Assembly: GCA_001803205.1 (NCBI GenBank)
Contig: MHBE01000035.1
Coordinates: 1-64,000 of the forward strand
Source of the DNA: Lentisphaerae bacterium GWF2_38_69
GTDB lineage: Bacteria > Verrucomicrobiota > Lentisphaeria > Victivallales > GWF2-38-69
DNA: 64,000 bases
Direction: 5' to 3'
The stretch's first letter is position 1. Each line of letters begins with the position of its first letter. Made by a program: the position numbers and the translations under genes. The notes beneath the pieces were generated by a model. It was not told where the DNA came from and ran no database searches. It saw only the letters and a list, made by a program, of their open reading frames with translations. Shown in pieces: positions 8,882-16,783 of this stretch.

Positions 8882-10123
8882 TTACTTCTCTATCTGCTTT
8901 CCGGATTTAATCACCTTAGACACCAGATTTGAACCAAAATAGTATGGAATATGAGCCGGTTCTGTAACATTCAAGATAATTATATCGGCATCTTTACCTG
9001 GTTCGAGCGAACCGCAAACATCGAGTCTATCAATTGCATAGGCGGCATTGACCGTAGAAGCAACTATCGCTTCTTCCGGAGTCATCTTCATCTGATAACA
9101 AGCAAGGGCAATTATAAGTTGCATAGAATATGCAGGGCAAGAACCCGGATTAAAATCAGTTGAGAGTGCAACAATGTTTTCATTATTTATCATCTGTCTG
9201 GCATCAGGATATTTCCCGTTCATAAGGAAGAATGGCACTCCAGGCATTAATACAGATGCAGTTCCGTTCTTCTTCATTATGTCAAGTTCTTTTAATGAGA
9301 CAAATTCTAAATGGTCGGCAGATATTGCTCCTAAATTTGATGCCAGAGATGCAGCGCCCAGATCATTGAACTGACCCGCATGAATTTTGAGTTTGTACCC
9401 TAATTCTTTAGCTTTTCTCAGGATTGCTTCAGTTTCAGAAAGATTGAAGGCGCCTTCTTCCGTAAAAACATCGCAATATTCAGTTAGATCCTTAAAGTCA
9501 GGAAGAGCTTTTTCAATGATCAATTTCATATATTCTTCCCTAGTCATATCCTTAGGAAAAGTATGCGCGCCGAGATATGTTGAAACTATTCTTGCCGGAT
9601 GATTTTTTTTAAGATGCTTTATTACTTTCAGAATTTTTTTTTCAGTTTCATAGTCAAGGCCGTAGCCTGATTTTATTTCTACAGTGGTTGTTCCGTGCCT
9701 GAGCATCTCATCAAGTTTATCAGATGCAAGTTGACAGAGTTCTTCCTCTGAAGCTTTTCTTGTGGCATTTACAGTAGAGTGAATCCCACCACCAGCTTTA
9801 AGGATATCAAGATATGTGGCTCCGGATATTTTCATGCCAAGTTCATACTCTCTTGTTCCTGCAAAAACAGTATGAGTATGGCAATCCACAAAACCGGGCA
9901 TTACGAGTTTTCCACAGGCATCAATCGTTTTCTCAGGTTGGTATTTTTGCAGAAGAGTCTCAGAAGTTCCCGTTTCGAGAATCTTTCCATGATGAATAGC
10001 AACGGCTCCATTCGCTATTACCCCCAAGTCCTGCATTTTTTTACCAACAAGAGGCCTTCCTTCGCAGCAAAGAGTAAGCAATTTTGAACTATTAAAAACC
10101 AGTATATCTATTTTCTCCGCCAT
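8882..10123 (-). CDS. hutI: Imidazolonepropionase
   Basis: HutI hydrolyses 4-imidazolone-5-propanoate to N-formimino-L-glutamate, the third step of histidine degradation. The 413-residue length is normal. Amidohydrolase metal ligands are visible: DCHTHTVFAG holds the HxH at residues 82 and 84, the KIHAGQF histidine follows near residue 247, and ADHLE and STDFNPG supply later ligands. The ATG follows a good AGGAGG-like site. A copy of the cloverleaf repeat begins 15 bp upstream, followed by a RAYT gene, so hutI is separated from ftcD by more than 4 kb although all lie on one strand. Confidence 0.95.
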   Translation of the reverse strand: MAEKIDILVFNSSKLLTLCCEGRPLVGKKMQDLGVIANGAVAIHHGKILETGTSETLLQKYQPEKTIDACGKLVMPGFVDCHTHTVFAGTREYELGMKISGATYLDILKAGGGIHSTVNATRKASEEELCQLASDKLDEMLRHGTTTVEIKSGYGLDYETEKKILKVIKHLKKNHPARIVSTYLGAHTFPKDMTREEYMKLIIEKALPDFKDLTEYCDVFTEEGAFNLSETEAILRKAKELGYKLKIHAGQFNDLGAASLASNLGAISADHLEFVSLKELDIMKKNGTASVLMPGVPFFLMNGKYPDARQMINNENIVALSTDFNPGSCPAYSMQLIIALACYQMKMTPEEAIVASTVNAAYAIDRLDVCGSLEPGKDADIIILNVTEPAHIPYYFGSNLVSKVIKSGKQIEK

Positions 10124-10137
10124 AAATTTTCCTCCTT

Positions 10138-10224
10138 TTTGGAGTGCGGAAGCTTGATTCCGCTTTTAAGATAAGGCGGCATGCCGCCTAGAAACAAAGC
10201 TATGACAAGTCATAGCACTCCAAA
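10138..10224. repeat. Cloverleaf REP, family A copy 1
   Basis: An 87-bp element bounded by TTTGGAGTGC and its complement GCACTCCAAA. Inside are three hairpins: GCGGAA/TTCCGC, the 16-bp perfect palindrome AGGCGGCATGCCGCCT, and GCTATGAC-AA-GTCATAGC. It is identical over its whole length to the copy at 10775-10861, and the two bracket a RAYT gene. Confidence 0.9.
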
Positions 10225-10226
10225 GT

Positions 10227-10754
10227 TTAAAAATCGTCTTTCGTTTTTATTTTATCAAACTTAAAAGAATTGACCGTTTTTACAAAAGCTGTATCTAAAT
10301 TAGCCTTATACCACGCTTCTGAGCACCATCTGTAGTTTTCAGATTTATCAATAATTCCATGATGTTCAGGATTTTTATTCACATAATTCAATCGAGCGAA
10401 ATAAGACTCTTGATAAGTTATCAAGCTGTCCCAGTAGTTATGCCAGACTTTTCTCCCTGAAATCTTATCTGACTTGTTAAGCCTAATCGCAGACAAACCA
10501 TGTATCTTAGAGACAAACAGAGGCAAAGTGTTTTCTTGATTGATATTCAGTATCAGATGGTAGTGATTGCTCATAACAGCCCACGCCTCAACCTGCATTT
10601 TTAAAGACTCTGCTGTTTCAAATACTATATCAAGGAGTATATCAAGTTTCTCTGAGTTATTAAAGATGTGCTTTTTATAGAGCGTTCCGCCAGTAAGCAT
10701 ATAAGTGCCTTTCTCAAGAGTTCTGTGAGGCGGAGAATGAGGCCAATCTGTCAT
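10227..10754 (-). CDS. REP-associated tyrosine transposase (RAYT), copy 1
   Basis: A 175-residue Y1/IS200-like single-strand DNA transposase. The HUH motif is seen in AWAVMSNHYHLIL (HYH near residue 63) and the catalytic Tyr is likely that of YFARLNYVNKNP. RAYTs are single-copy domesticated relatives of IS200/IS605 TnpA that process palindromic REP sequences. Here the gene lies exactly between two identical 87-bp REP copies, whose edges fall 2 bp after its stop and about 20 bp before its start. That is the expected context for an enzyme that recognises these repeats. It is on the same strand as the hut genes and splits the cluster. Confidence 0.85.
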   Translation of the reverse strand: MTDWPHSPPHRTLEKGTYMLTGGTLYKKHIFNNSEKLDILLDIVFETAESLKMQVEAWAVMSNHYHLILNINQENTLPLFVSKIHGLSAIRLNKSDKISGRKVWHNYWDSLITYQESYFARLNYVNKNPEHHGIIDKSENYRWCSEAWYKANLDTAFVKTVNSFKFDKIKTKDDF

Positions 10755-10774
10755 ACCAAAACCTTTTCTTATAT

Positions 10775-10861
10775 TTTGGAGTGCGGAAGCTTGATTCCGC
10801 TTTTAAGATAAGGCGGCATGCCGCCTAGAAACAAAGCTATGACAAGTCATAGCACTCCAAA
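10775..10861. repeat. Cloverleaf REP, family A copy 2
   Basis: 87 bp, base-for-base the same as 10138-10224, in the same orientation. Its right edge overlaps the last codons of the downstream minus-strand gene, supplying residues FGVL and the TGA stop. Confidence 0.9.
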
Positions 10862-12712
10862 GTTATTCTTAACAGATTCTGAATTTTTATCTAAAATGAG
10901 ACGGCATACTAATTCTGCATCTGTCGTTTTGCTGTTTATAATAGTTCTTCCAAAGTTTCTCTGTTTATCCATAAAGCAGGAAATGTTTCCTTTAACACTA
11001 ATTATATTGATATTCAAAACAATATTCTCATCCAAAAACTCTATAGGCACATCAAGTTTCAGATTAATACTGCCAGAGCTAGGCGATTTCAGCTCAAAAA
11101 TCTTATTATTAATATTCAGTACAGCTTCAAAAGGAGTGTTTGCATCTATAGGCAGATAAAATTCAGCTGTGTCAGGCAAATATTTTATGGTCGCATGAAA
11201 ATATTTAGTTATATGAGTATCATTGAGTAAAGGCATTGCTCTCCACGATCCAAGTACAGTCGGCCCATTATCTAAAAGCATTAATTTATCATCCATATCA
11301 ACAGAGACACCGTTAGGATTAACCAGTCTGATTACTCTGGATTCCAATTCATATCTGTATAAATCGTAACTGCAATAAGTTATAAAATAAGAAATAGACA
11401 ACAAGATAATTCCTTCAACTATTTTTGTTATTACCTGTTTTGAAAACAAATTCCGTCTAAAGCCTTCTGGAACTATATAGCTAATAAAACCTCCCGCGTA
11501 AACTGCCAGTAGGGGGATTGAACAGTCTCTATATCTTCCTAGAATATGAAATATAGAAATACTTAACCAATATGCTATTATAAAATAAAATAAAATAAAA
11601 TAGTTCATGCGATTTAAATTTTTCAGGGACAGTAATATTCCCGGAATAGCTAATAATATTAATATTCCTGCTGTAATAAATCCAAAATAATATAATGTAG
11701 CAGATAGCTTGTATTCGGTATTAATATTAAGATTATTAGGTATCTCCCGATAATCCCAGAAAAGAAGCATCTTCCTGAAGGTCAATTCTAGATATGATAA
11801 GGGCTTACTCTTGATATAGTTTAATATCCTTGTCGTAATTGGAGTTGTTTCTTTTGTTTCCAGCCAATAAGACTGTGTCATATTATTTTTCACTACGCCT
11901 GCCGCAAAATTAGGATCATTCATAGACGGAGGTGATTCTTCAGTGTTTCCAAAGGATAACACGGTTCCTGTATATGTTGAAGGACCGGTCAGTGTACCAG
12001 TTAATTCAGTATTATGTACAATATAGTATATTTGAGGCAGGAATAGGAAAAACATAAAGCCGGCAATTGCCAAGATGATCTCTCTAAAGATTCTTTTACC
12101 TGTTAAGATTTTATGTTTTGCTAAACAAATAATAATAATTAATATTATCCCAGGGATAAAAAACCAAATATTACCTCTTGTTAAAATTGCACAGCCACTC
12201 ATTAGGCCTAATAATACCCATATAATTGTATTGTTTTCCTTTGCTGCCACCAAAGTAGTATAAAGAATAAGACTGATCCAAAACAATTGAAGGTTTTCTA
12301 ATAATAGAAATGGGGTATAAAAACAAAGTGGCAGAGAGAACACCAATAACAATGCCGTAAATAATGAAGTCCTCTCATTAAATATTATTCTGGCCGACAG
12401 AGCAGAAAATAGAATTGTTAAACTACCGAGGAAAGACTGAACAAATATTGTATTATAAATAAAATCGCCGGGCAGAAAGAGAATTAAGGGGAGAAACACC
12501 GTGTAGTAAAAAGGTTGGAACTCGAAAGGCTGATTGTAGTTACCGTGGAAAAACATCAACGCAAACTTTTTGTAAACGGCCATATCTGTCAATTCTGAAG
12601 GGTGAAGAACATTAGGATCAGACAGAAGCAATTCATGACTGACAATAACCCTTAATATCAAGCCAGCTATAACTATCAATGTCAGAAAAATAATATAATG
12701 GTTTTTTTTCAT
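10847..12712 (-). CDS. GT39-like integral membrane glycosyltransferase
   Basis: A 621-residue protein with about 10-12 membrane spans in its first 450 residues and a C-terminal soluble region of about 170 residues. The layout resembles the GT-C glycosyltransferases of the dolichyl-phosphate-mannose/ArnT type (GT39, PMT_2), which transfer sugars from lipid-linked donors on the outer face of the membrane. The acidic residue of SELTDMAVYKKFA in the first outer loop and the CAILTRGNIWFF segment fit the family. The last four codons and the stop are provided by the repeat at 10775-10861, so the original C-terminus was probably replaced. It has no evident link to histidine catabolism. Confidence 0.7.
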   Translation of the reverse strand: MKKNHYIIFLTLIVIAGLILRVIVSHELLLSDPNVLHPSELTDMAVYKKFALMFFHGNYNQPFEFQPFYYTVFLPLILFLPGDFIYNTIFVQSFLGSLTILFSALSARIIFNERTSLFTALLLVFSLPLCFYTPFLLLENLQLFWISLILYTTLVAAKENNTIIWVLLGLMSGCAILTRGNIWFFIPGIILIIIICLAKHKILTGKRIFREIILAIAGFMFFLFLPQIYYIVHNTELTGTLTGPSTYTGTVLSFGNTEESPPSMNDPNFAAGVVKNNMTQSYWLETKETTPITTRILNYIKSKPLSYLELTFRKMLLFWDYREIPNNLNINTEYKLSATLYYFGFITAGILILLAIPGILLSLKNLNRMNYFILFYFIIAYWLSISIFHILGRYRDCSIPLLAVYAGGFISYIVPEGFRRNLFSKQVITKIVEGIILLSISYFITYCSYDLYRYELESRVIRLVNPNGVSVDMDDKLMLLDNGPTVLGSWRAMPLLNDTHITKYFHATIKYLPDTAEFYLPIDANTPFEAVLNINNKIFELKSPSSGSINLKLDVPIEFLDENIVLNINIISVKGNISCFMDKQRNFGRTIINSKTTDAELVCRLILDKNSESVKNNFGVL

Positions 12713-12790
12713 GTATTTGATTAACTTTTAATTGAACAGAATAGCATTTTTTCCCTTTGTTTGCTCGAAGTGGATGCCTCAGATTACTAA

Positions 12791-12817
12791 AGCGATGACC
12801 AGTCGTCGTACTCCAAA
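12791..12817. repeat. Degenerate family A REP, right end only
   Basis: GCGATGAC-CA-GTCGTC followed by GTACTCCAAA matches the third hairpin and right terminus of the cloverleaf repeats with several changes. The left part is no longer recognisable. It lies in the 112-bp gap before the ATPase stop. Confidence 0.5.
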
Positions 12818-12824
12818 AATTGCA

Positions 12825-13997
12825 TTATATCATAATATCTGTATATAATGGGTTTATAACATTATAGTTGTTAATCTTCACAGCTTCTTTCTCTTCTGTC
12901 ATAGAGAACAGGACAGATTCAATATCTCTATCTCCCAATGCCGATGAAACTTTGGCAAAATTAAGTTTTTTATTCTCAGAGAATTCAGATGCTTTAGCTT
13001 CCATCAGATACAGTTTATCGTTAAGTTCAACGAGAAAATCTATTTCAACAGCGTTTTGATCCCTGTAAAAAAACAAGTTTTTGCCCGGAAGTAAACCAGA
13101 ACTTTTTACAAGTTCGTTAAAAACGAAGTTTTCCCATAATTGTCCTCTATTGGCGTAAGATTCCCACGCATTTAAATTTGAAACATTCATTAACTGGCAC
13201 AAAAGTCCGCTGTCTGCGAAATATAGTTTAGGAGCTTTTATAAATCTTTTACCGATATTATCAAAAAAAGGAGGCAGCAGATAAATAATACCGCCTGCCT
13301 CCAAAGCTGAAATCCAATTCTTGATAGTATTGTTAGAAACTCCTACATCTCTGGCAATCTGAGTATAATTTACCAGTTGTCCTGCTCTCAATGTACATAT
13401 TCTCAAAAAACGCTGGAAGTCTTTTAAAGATGACACATTTATCAGTTCTTTCAGGTCTTTTTCGAGATATGTTTGAATGTAACCTTCGAAATAATCCGAT
13501 GCTGATAAGTCAGGGTTGGCCCATAGTTCGGGATATCCCCCTTTCCATAGAATTTCTTTAATCTGTGAATCTGAAAATTGCCCGCTAGATCTAAGCTCTT
13601 TAGCACTAAATGATTCAAGATTAAATATCTGGATTCTTCCTGCAAGGCTCTCCGAAGCTTTTTTCATCAGAGAAAATTTCTGACTGCCTGAGATAATCCA
13701 ATTCCCGTATTTCTGCCTGTTCTCATCAATCAGAATCTTTAAATGCCTGAAAAGCATCGGAGCATACTGTATCTCATCGATAATTGCTGGCAATTTAAGC
13801 TTCTTTAGGAACAAGTCAGGATTTGACTCAGCTTCTGCTGCAATAGAAATTTTATCCAGAGTTGTATATGAATACTCAGGAAAAGTTTTCATTAGAAGCG
13901 AACTCTTCCCTGTCTGTCTTGCCCCTGTTAACAAAATAACAGGTCTGCTCTTCGCGCTCTTTGCTATCTTTTCCTTTATCTGTCTTTCAATCCACAT
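12825..13997 (-). CDS. AAA-family ATPase with DUF4143 C-terminal domain
   Basis: A 390-residue protein of a widespread but poorly understood class. Residues 20-150 form an AAA_14 ATPase: Walker A GARQTGKS near residue 26, Walker B LPAIIDEIQ near 70, sensor ISGSQKF near 104. The region after about residue 200 is DUF4143, with a winged-helix-like stretch around VGVSNNTIKNWISALEAGGI and a nuclease-like ending (QNAVEIDFLVE, LMEAKAS) resembling a PD-(D/E)xK core. Such proteins are frequent, patchily distributed accessory genes. Its place inside the hut cluster suggests insertion rather than a shared role. Confidence 0.85.
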   Translation of the reverse strand: MWIERQIKEKIAKSAKSRPVILLTGARQTGKSSLLMKTFPEYSYTTLDKISIAAEAESNPDLFLKKLKLPAIIDEIQYAPMLFRHLKILIDENRQKYGNWIISGSQKFSLMKKASESLAGRIQIFNLESFSAKELRSSGQFSDSQIKEILWKGGYPELWANPDLSASDYFEGYIQTYLEKDLKELINVSSLKDFQRFLRICTLRAGQLVNYTQIARDVGVSNNTIKNWISALEAGGIIYLLPPFFDNIGKRFIKAPKLYFADSGLLCQLMNVSNLNAWESYANRGQLWENFVFNELVKSSGLLPGKNLFFYRDQNAVEIDFLVELNDKLYLMEAKASEFSENKKLNFAKVSSALGDRDIESVLFSMTEEKEAVKINNYNVINPLYTDIMI

Positions 13998-14156
13998 AAA
14001 ACATCATCATTAAGATACATTGAAGTTTAATTTCATTTTATCTTAACTTACAATCATTACAAGCCTAATCCAAAATGAATTTTAAATGTTCTTTTGCTAG
14101 TTTTCATCCTTTGGATTTCTTCATAACTTCTGAAAACAAGATATTAAGAACAAATT

Positions 14157-14252
14157 TCATTTATCCAGAAACCTGCCGCTGTTTAATTCAGCCGTTAAAT
14201 GGCCAATTTCCCAGTCCGCCAAGGTATCCAGCACATATAAATATGCGTTCAT
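14157..14252 (-). pseudogene. N-terminal remnant of a DJ-1/PfpI-like protein
   Basis: A 31-codon frame starts at an ATG preceded by AGGGG. It reads YVLDTLADWEIGHLTAELNSG, close to the conserved N-terminus of a DJ-1/PfpI (class I glutamine amidotransferase-like) subgroup, then stops. The rest of the gene, including the nucleophilic Cys, is gone. It is the only feature in the 313-bp gap between the ATPase and the next repeat. Confidence 0.5.
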
Positions 14253-14310
14253 AAAACCCCTACAGTTATTCTATTATTCTATCGTTTCTTAGAATATCTC
14301 TACCTGCATT

Positions 14311-14441
14311 TTTGGAGTGCGGAGACACGGCCGGCTCGGGCTAGGCTTGATTCCGCTTTTAAGATAGGCGGCATGCCTCGGGATATCGAAAGCTATGACA
14401 ATAAGCTAAAACGCTTATCTAAAGAGTCATAGCACTCCAAA
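14311..14441. repeat. Cloverleaf REP, family A copy 3 (expanded)
   Basis: A 131-bp variant with the same outer arms. The first hairpin is enlarged by a GC-rich insert, and the third (GCTATGAC/GTCATAGC) carries an inserted piece that itself folds (ATAAGC/GCTTAT). It ends 3 bp before the ftcD stop codon. Confidence 0.85.
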
Positions 14442-14444
14442 GTA

Positions 14445-16124
14445 TCACTTTTCGATTTTGCTGTTCACTTCTGCTAAAACTTTATCGCGGTGTTCGATTG
14501 CTACTGTTCTCAATTGATTGATCTTCTCCGTCATCTCAGCTTTAAAGGCTGCATCTTTAATGCTTGGAAGATTGATATTTACATTTAGCGCAGCTCCTTC
14601 GAATCCAGCGTATGCCATAAGAGCCCCTACTCCGACATCGCTTGCTGAATTTGGGTTCCCAATCTGAGCTACTTCGAGAAGTTCAGAAAGAGCATCAACG
14701 CATCTTTTCGCAGTATTAAACGGAACAAGTGTAGCTTTCTTATATCCTTCCTGCATAGCCTTTCTTCTAAGAGCAATTTCTTCTTCTGTATTTTTCGGCA
14801 TTCTCAAGGCAAGCATAACATCGTTAAAGGCTTCTGTATCAAGATCAACAGCTTTCTTGAGATCTTCCAGGCATGCTATTAGGCGCTCACTTCTTTTTGT
14901 GAGAGGTTCCAAGGTGGATTCATAACCTTTCTTAGCCGGCGTAAGACAAGCCACCATTGATCCAAGTCCTGCTCCCAAAGCTCCGGCAAGAGCTGAGACG
15001 CTCCCTCCTCCCGGCGCAGGAGAGTCCTTGCCAACTTCATCAACGAAATCGTCAAGCCTCATTGAACAGAGCTTTCCTTTAGCTGTCAGTATATTTTCCA
15101 GTATCTTTTCTTCGGGTTTGAACTTTGATACCTCATTTAGTCCCAAGGATTTGACTGCAAGATGTATGAGTTCGCTTTCAGGAACCCCGGGATTTCGTTT
15201 GGCTTTCTTAAGATAATATCTGCCGGTTTCAAGCAATACTTCTTTCGGAAGAATGCCGATTAATTCGCTGCCTGTTACTCTCAGGCCTCGCTTTGCGGCC
15301 TCGTCAACAGCTGTTTCAAAGAGCACATGAAGAGGAGTAACTTTATAATTTACAAGATTAAAGGAAAGTTGGGCTATTCCATATTCGTCAATATACCAGC
15401 CGATTCCTTTTACGGCTTTAAGGAGGCCTGGAATCTTGATAGATGTTCCATCCGGATAGCGAAGTATCTCATTTTTTTCATTTCTCTTAGCTCTGCCTAT
15501 TTCTCTGACAGCAAAGGCAATATCCTGGGCAAGAACCCTGTCTCTCGTATTGAGATTGACATTATAGGCTATCAGAAACTCTCTTGCGCTTATATTTACA
15601 GCGCCGCCTTTTTTAACTGTTTCATTAAATTCGCAAGAGCCGCAATCGGGCTTGAGCGTTTTGAGTTTTTCAGGAAGGCTTTCATATTCGCCTTTTCTAA
15701 CAAAAGCAAGATCGCGCCTTTCCTCTGTGGAAGCAGCATTTTCATAGAAATAAACCGGTAAGCCAAGCTCGTCTCCGACTTTTGCACCAATTCTCTTAGC
15801 TATAGCTACGCACTCTTCCATAGTTACGCCTTCTACCGGAACAATCGGGCAGACATCTGTGCATCCCTGTCTTGGATGAGCACCCTTGTGCTTGCTCATA
15901 TCTATAAGTTCGTAACTCTTTTTTATACAGGCAAACGCTGCTTTCTCAACAGCTTCAGGTTCGCCAACAAAAGTTATCACTGTTCTATTTGTGTCATAAC
16001 CTATATCGACATCAATAACCCTGATGCCGTCTGCAGCACCTTTAATGGCCTCTACAACTGCATCAATTACCTGTTTATTTCTGCCTTCTGAAATATTCGG
16101 TACACATTCAACTAGTCTGTTCAT
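14445..16124 (-). CDS. ftcD: Glutamate formimidoyltransferase / formimidoyl-THF cyclodeaminase fusion
   Basis: A 559-residue bifunctional enzyme that transfers the formimino group of formiminoglutamate to tetrahydrofolate and then releases ammonia, leaving 5,10-methenyl-THF and glutamate. Residues 1-300 are the formiminotransferase, with NISEGRNK at the start and the catalytic-region motif KHKGAHPRQG. Residues from about 375 are the FchA-like cyclodeaminase (MRLDDFVDEV, SPAPGGGSVSALAGALGAGL). The ATG at 16124 is chosen because AGGAGA lies seven bases upstream and MNRLVECVPNISEG is the conserved N-terminus; a longer frame to 16223 would add unconserved sequence. Fused forms of this enzyme are familiar from vertebrates; many bacteria have two genes. 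Confidence 0.95.
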   Translation of the reverse strand: MNRLVECVPNISEGRNKQVIDAVVEAIKGAADGIRVIDVDIGYDTNRTVITFVGEPEAVEKAAFACIKKSYELIDMSKHKGAHPRQGCTDVCPIVPVEGVTMEECVAIAKRIGAKVGDELGLPVYFYENAASTEERRDLAFVRKGEYESLPEKLKTLKPDCGSCEFNETVKKGGAVNISAREFLIAYNVNLNTRDRVLAQDIAFAVREIGRAKRNEKNEILRYPDGTSIKIPGLLKAVKGIGWYIDEYGIAQLSFNLVNYKVTPLHVLFETAVDEAAKRGLRVTGSELIGILPKEVLLETGRYYLKKAKRNPGVPESELIHLAVKSLGLNEVSKFKPEEKILENILTAKGKLCSMRLDDFVDEVGKDSPAPGGGSVSALAGALGAGLGSMVACLTPAKKGYESTLEPLTKRSERLIACLEDLKKAVDLDTEAFNDVMLALRMPKNTEEEIALRRKAMQEGYKKATLVPFNTAKRCVDALSELLEVAQIGNPNSASDVGVGALMAYAGFEGAALNVNINLPSIKDAAFKAEMTEKINQLRTVAIEHRDKVLAEVNSKIEK

Positions 16125-16159
16125 AACAATATCTCCTGGAATTAATTGCTTGATATTTT

Positions 16160-16732
16160 TCATTCCTGAGACACAAAATCTTGTGTCTCTACGAAATCCA
16201 TATTGTATCTGTCCAGTTCCCAACTGGTTGGATTGGCTCTAATGTAGTTTCTGATATTATTCAACTCTTTATCTCTCGAAACAATGTGATCATAATAACC
16301 CTTCTGCCAGTTGAAGCAGGTGCCTTTGACTAAAGCACACTTTTTGACACCTATCTTAAAACCTCTTATAATCGAGGGCAAATTTTTGGTTTGCGGCCCG
16401 AAATTCCCTGGCTTCCTGTCAGGAATACTTTGCAGAGACACAAGAGTTTGTGTCTCTCTGTCAGCATGACAGATTTCGATTATCCCGTGAATATGGTTTG
16501 GCATAATTACATACTCGTCAAGTTTCGCAAACGGGAAATGATCTGGAATTTCCTTCCAGCATTTATCTACACATTTTCCAACTTCAGATAAAATCATTTT
16601 TTCATCTGATATCGACCCCAGTAGCAATTGGTGTTTCTTGACACAAATAGTTATAAAGTAGAGTCCTTCATTGGAATAATTCCAATTCTTGTATCTCACT
16701 GTCTCTATACGATATTTATTCTGATATAACAT
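16160..16732 (-). CDS. REP-associated tyrosine transposase (RAYT), copy 2
   Basis: A 190-residue Y1 transposase only distantly like the one at 10227. It begins LYFITICVKKHQLLLG, has the HUH motif in YVIMPNHIHGIIEI (HIH near residue 81), and a likely catalytic Tyr in NNIRNYIRANP. It sits between ftcD and hutU and is bracketed by hairpin repeats of a different family (B). Two of these lie inside the frame: one encodes part of the middle, the other the last residues (ETQDFVSQ). The C-terminus is therefore repeat-derived. The enzyme probably acts on family B repeats; that pairing is inference from proximity. Confidence 0.85.
   Translation of the reverse strand: MLYQNKYRIETVRYKNWNYSNEGLYFITICVKKHQLLLGSISDEKMILSEVGKCVDKCWKEIPDHFPFAKLDEYVIMPNHIHGIIEICHADRETQTLVSLQSIPDRKPGNFGPQTKNLPSIIRGFKIGVKKCALVKGTCFNWQKGYYDHIVSRDKELNNIRNYIRANPTSWELDRYNMDFVETQDFVSQE
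16168..16189. repeat. Family B hairpin repeat, copy 1
   Basis: GAGACACAA, loop AATC, TTGTGTCTC: a nine-base perfect stem lying inside the 3' end of the RAYT frame and encoding its C-terminal residues. Confidence 0.85.
16434..16457. repeat. Family B hairpin repeat, copy 2
   Basis: AGAGACACAA, loop GAGT, TTGTGTCTCT: a ten-base perfect stem in the middle of the RAYT coding sequence, with a loop different from the other two copies. Confidence 0.8.
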
Positions 16733-16750
16733 CGAATTTTATTCTTTGTA

Positions 16751-16772
16751 GAGACACAAAATCTTGTGTCTC
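16751..16772. repeat. Family B hairpin repeat, copy 3
   Basis: GAGACACAA, loop AATC, TTGTGTCTC, identical to the copy at 16168 and placed 18 bp upstream of the RAYT start, directly after the hutU stop. Confidence 0.85.
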
Positions 16773-16783
16773 CATAAAATAAA

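Noticed and set aside
15327..15761. Long plus-strand frame opposite ftcD.
   Set aside because: It is the reverse of a highly conserved enzyme gene and shows no family pattern or start signal.
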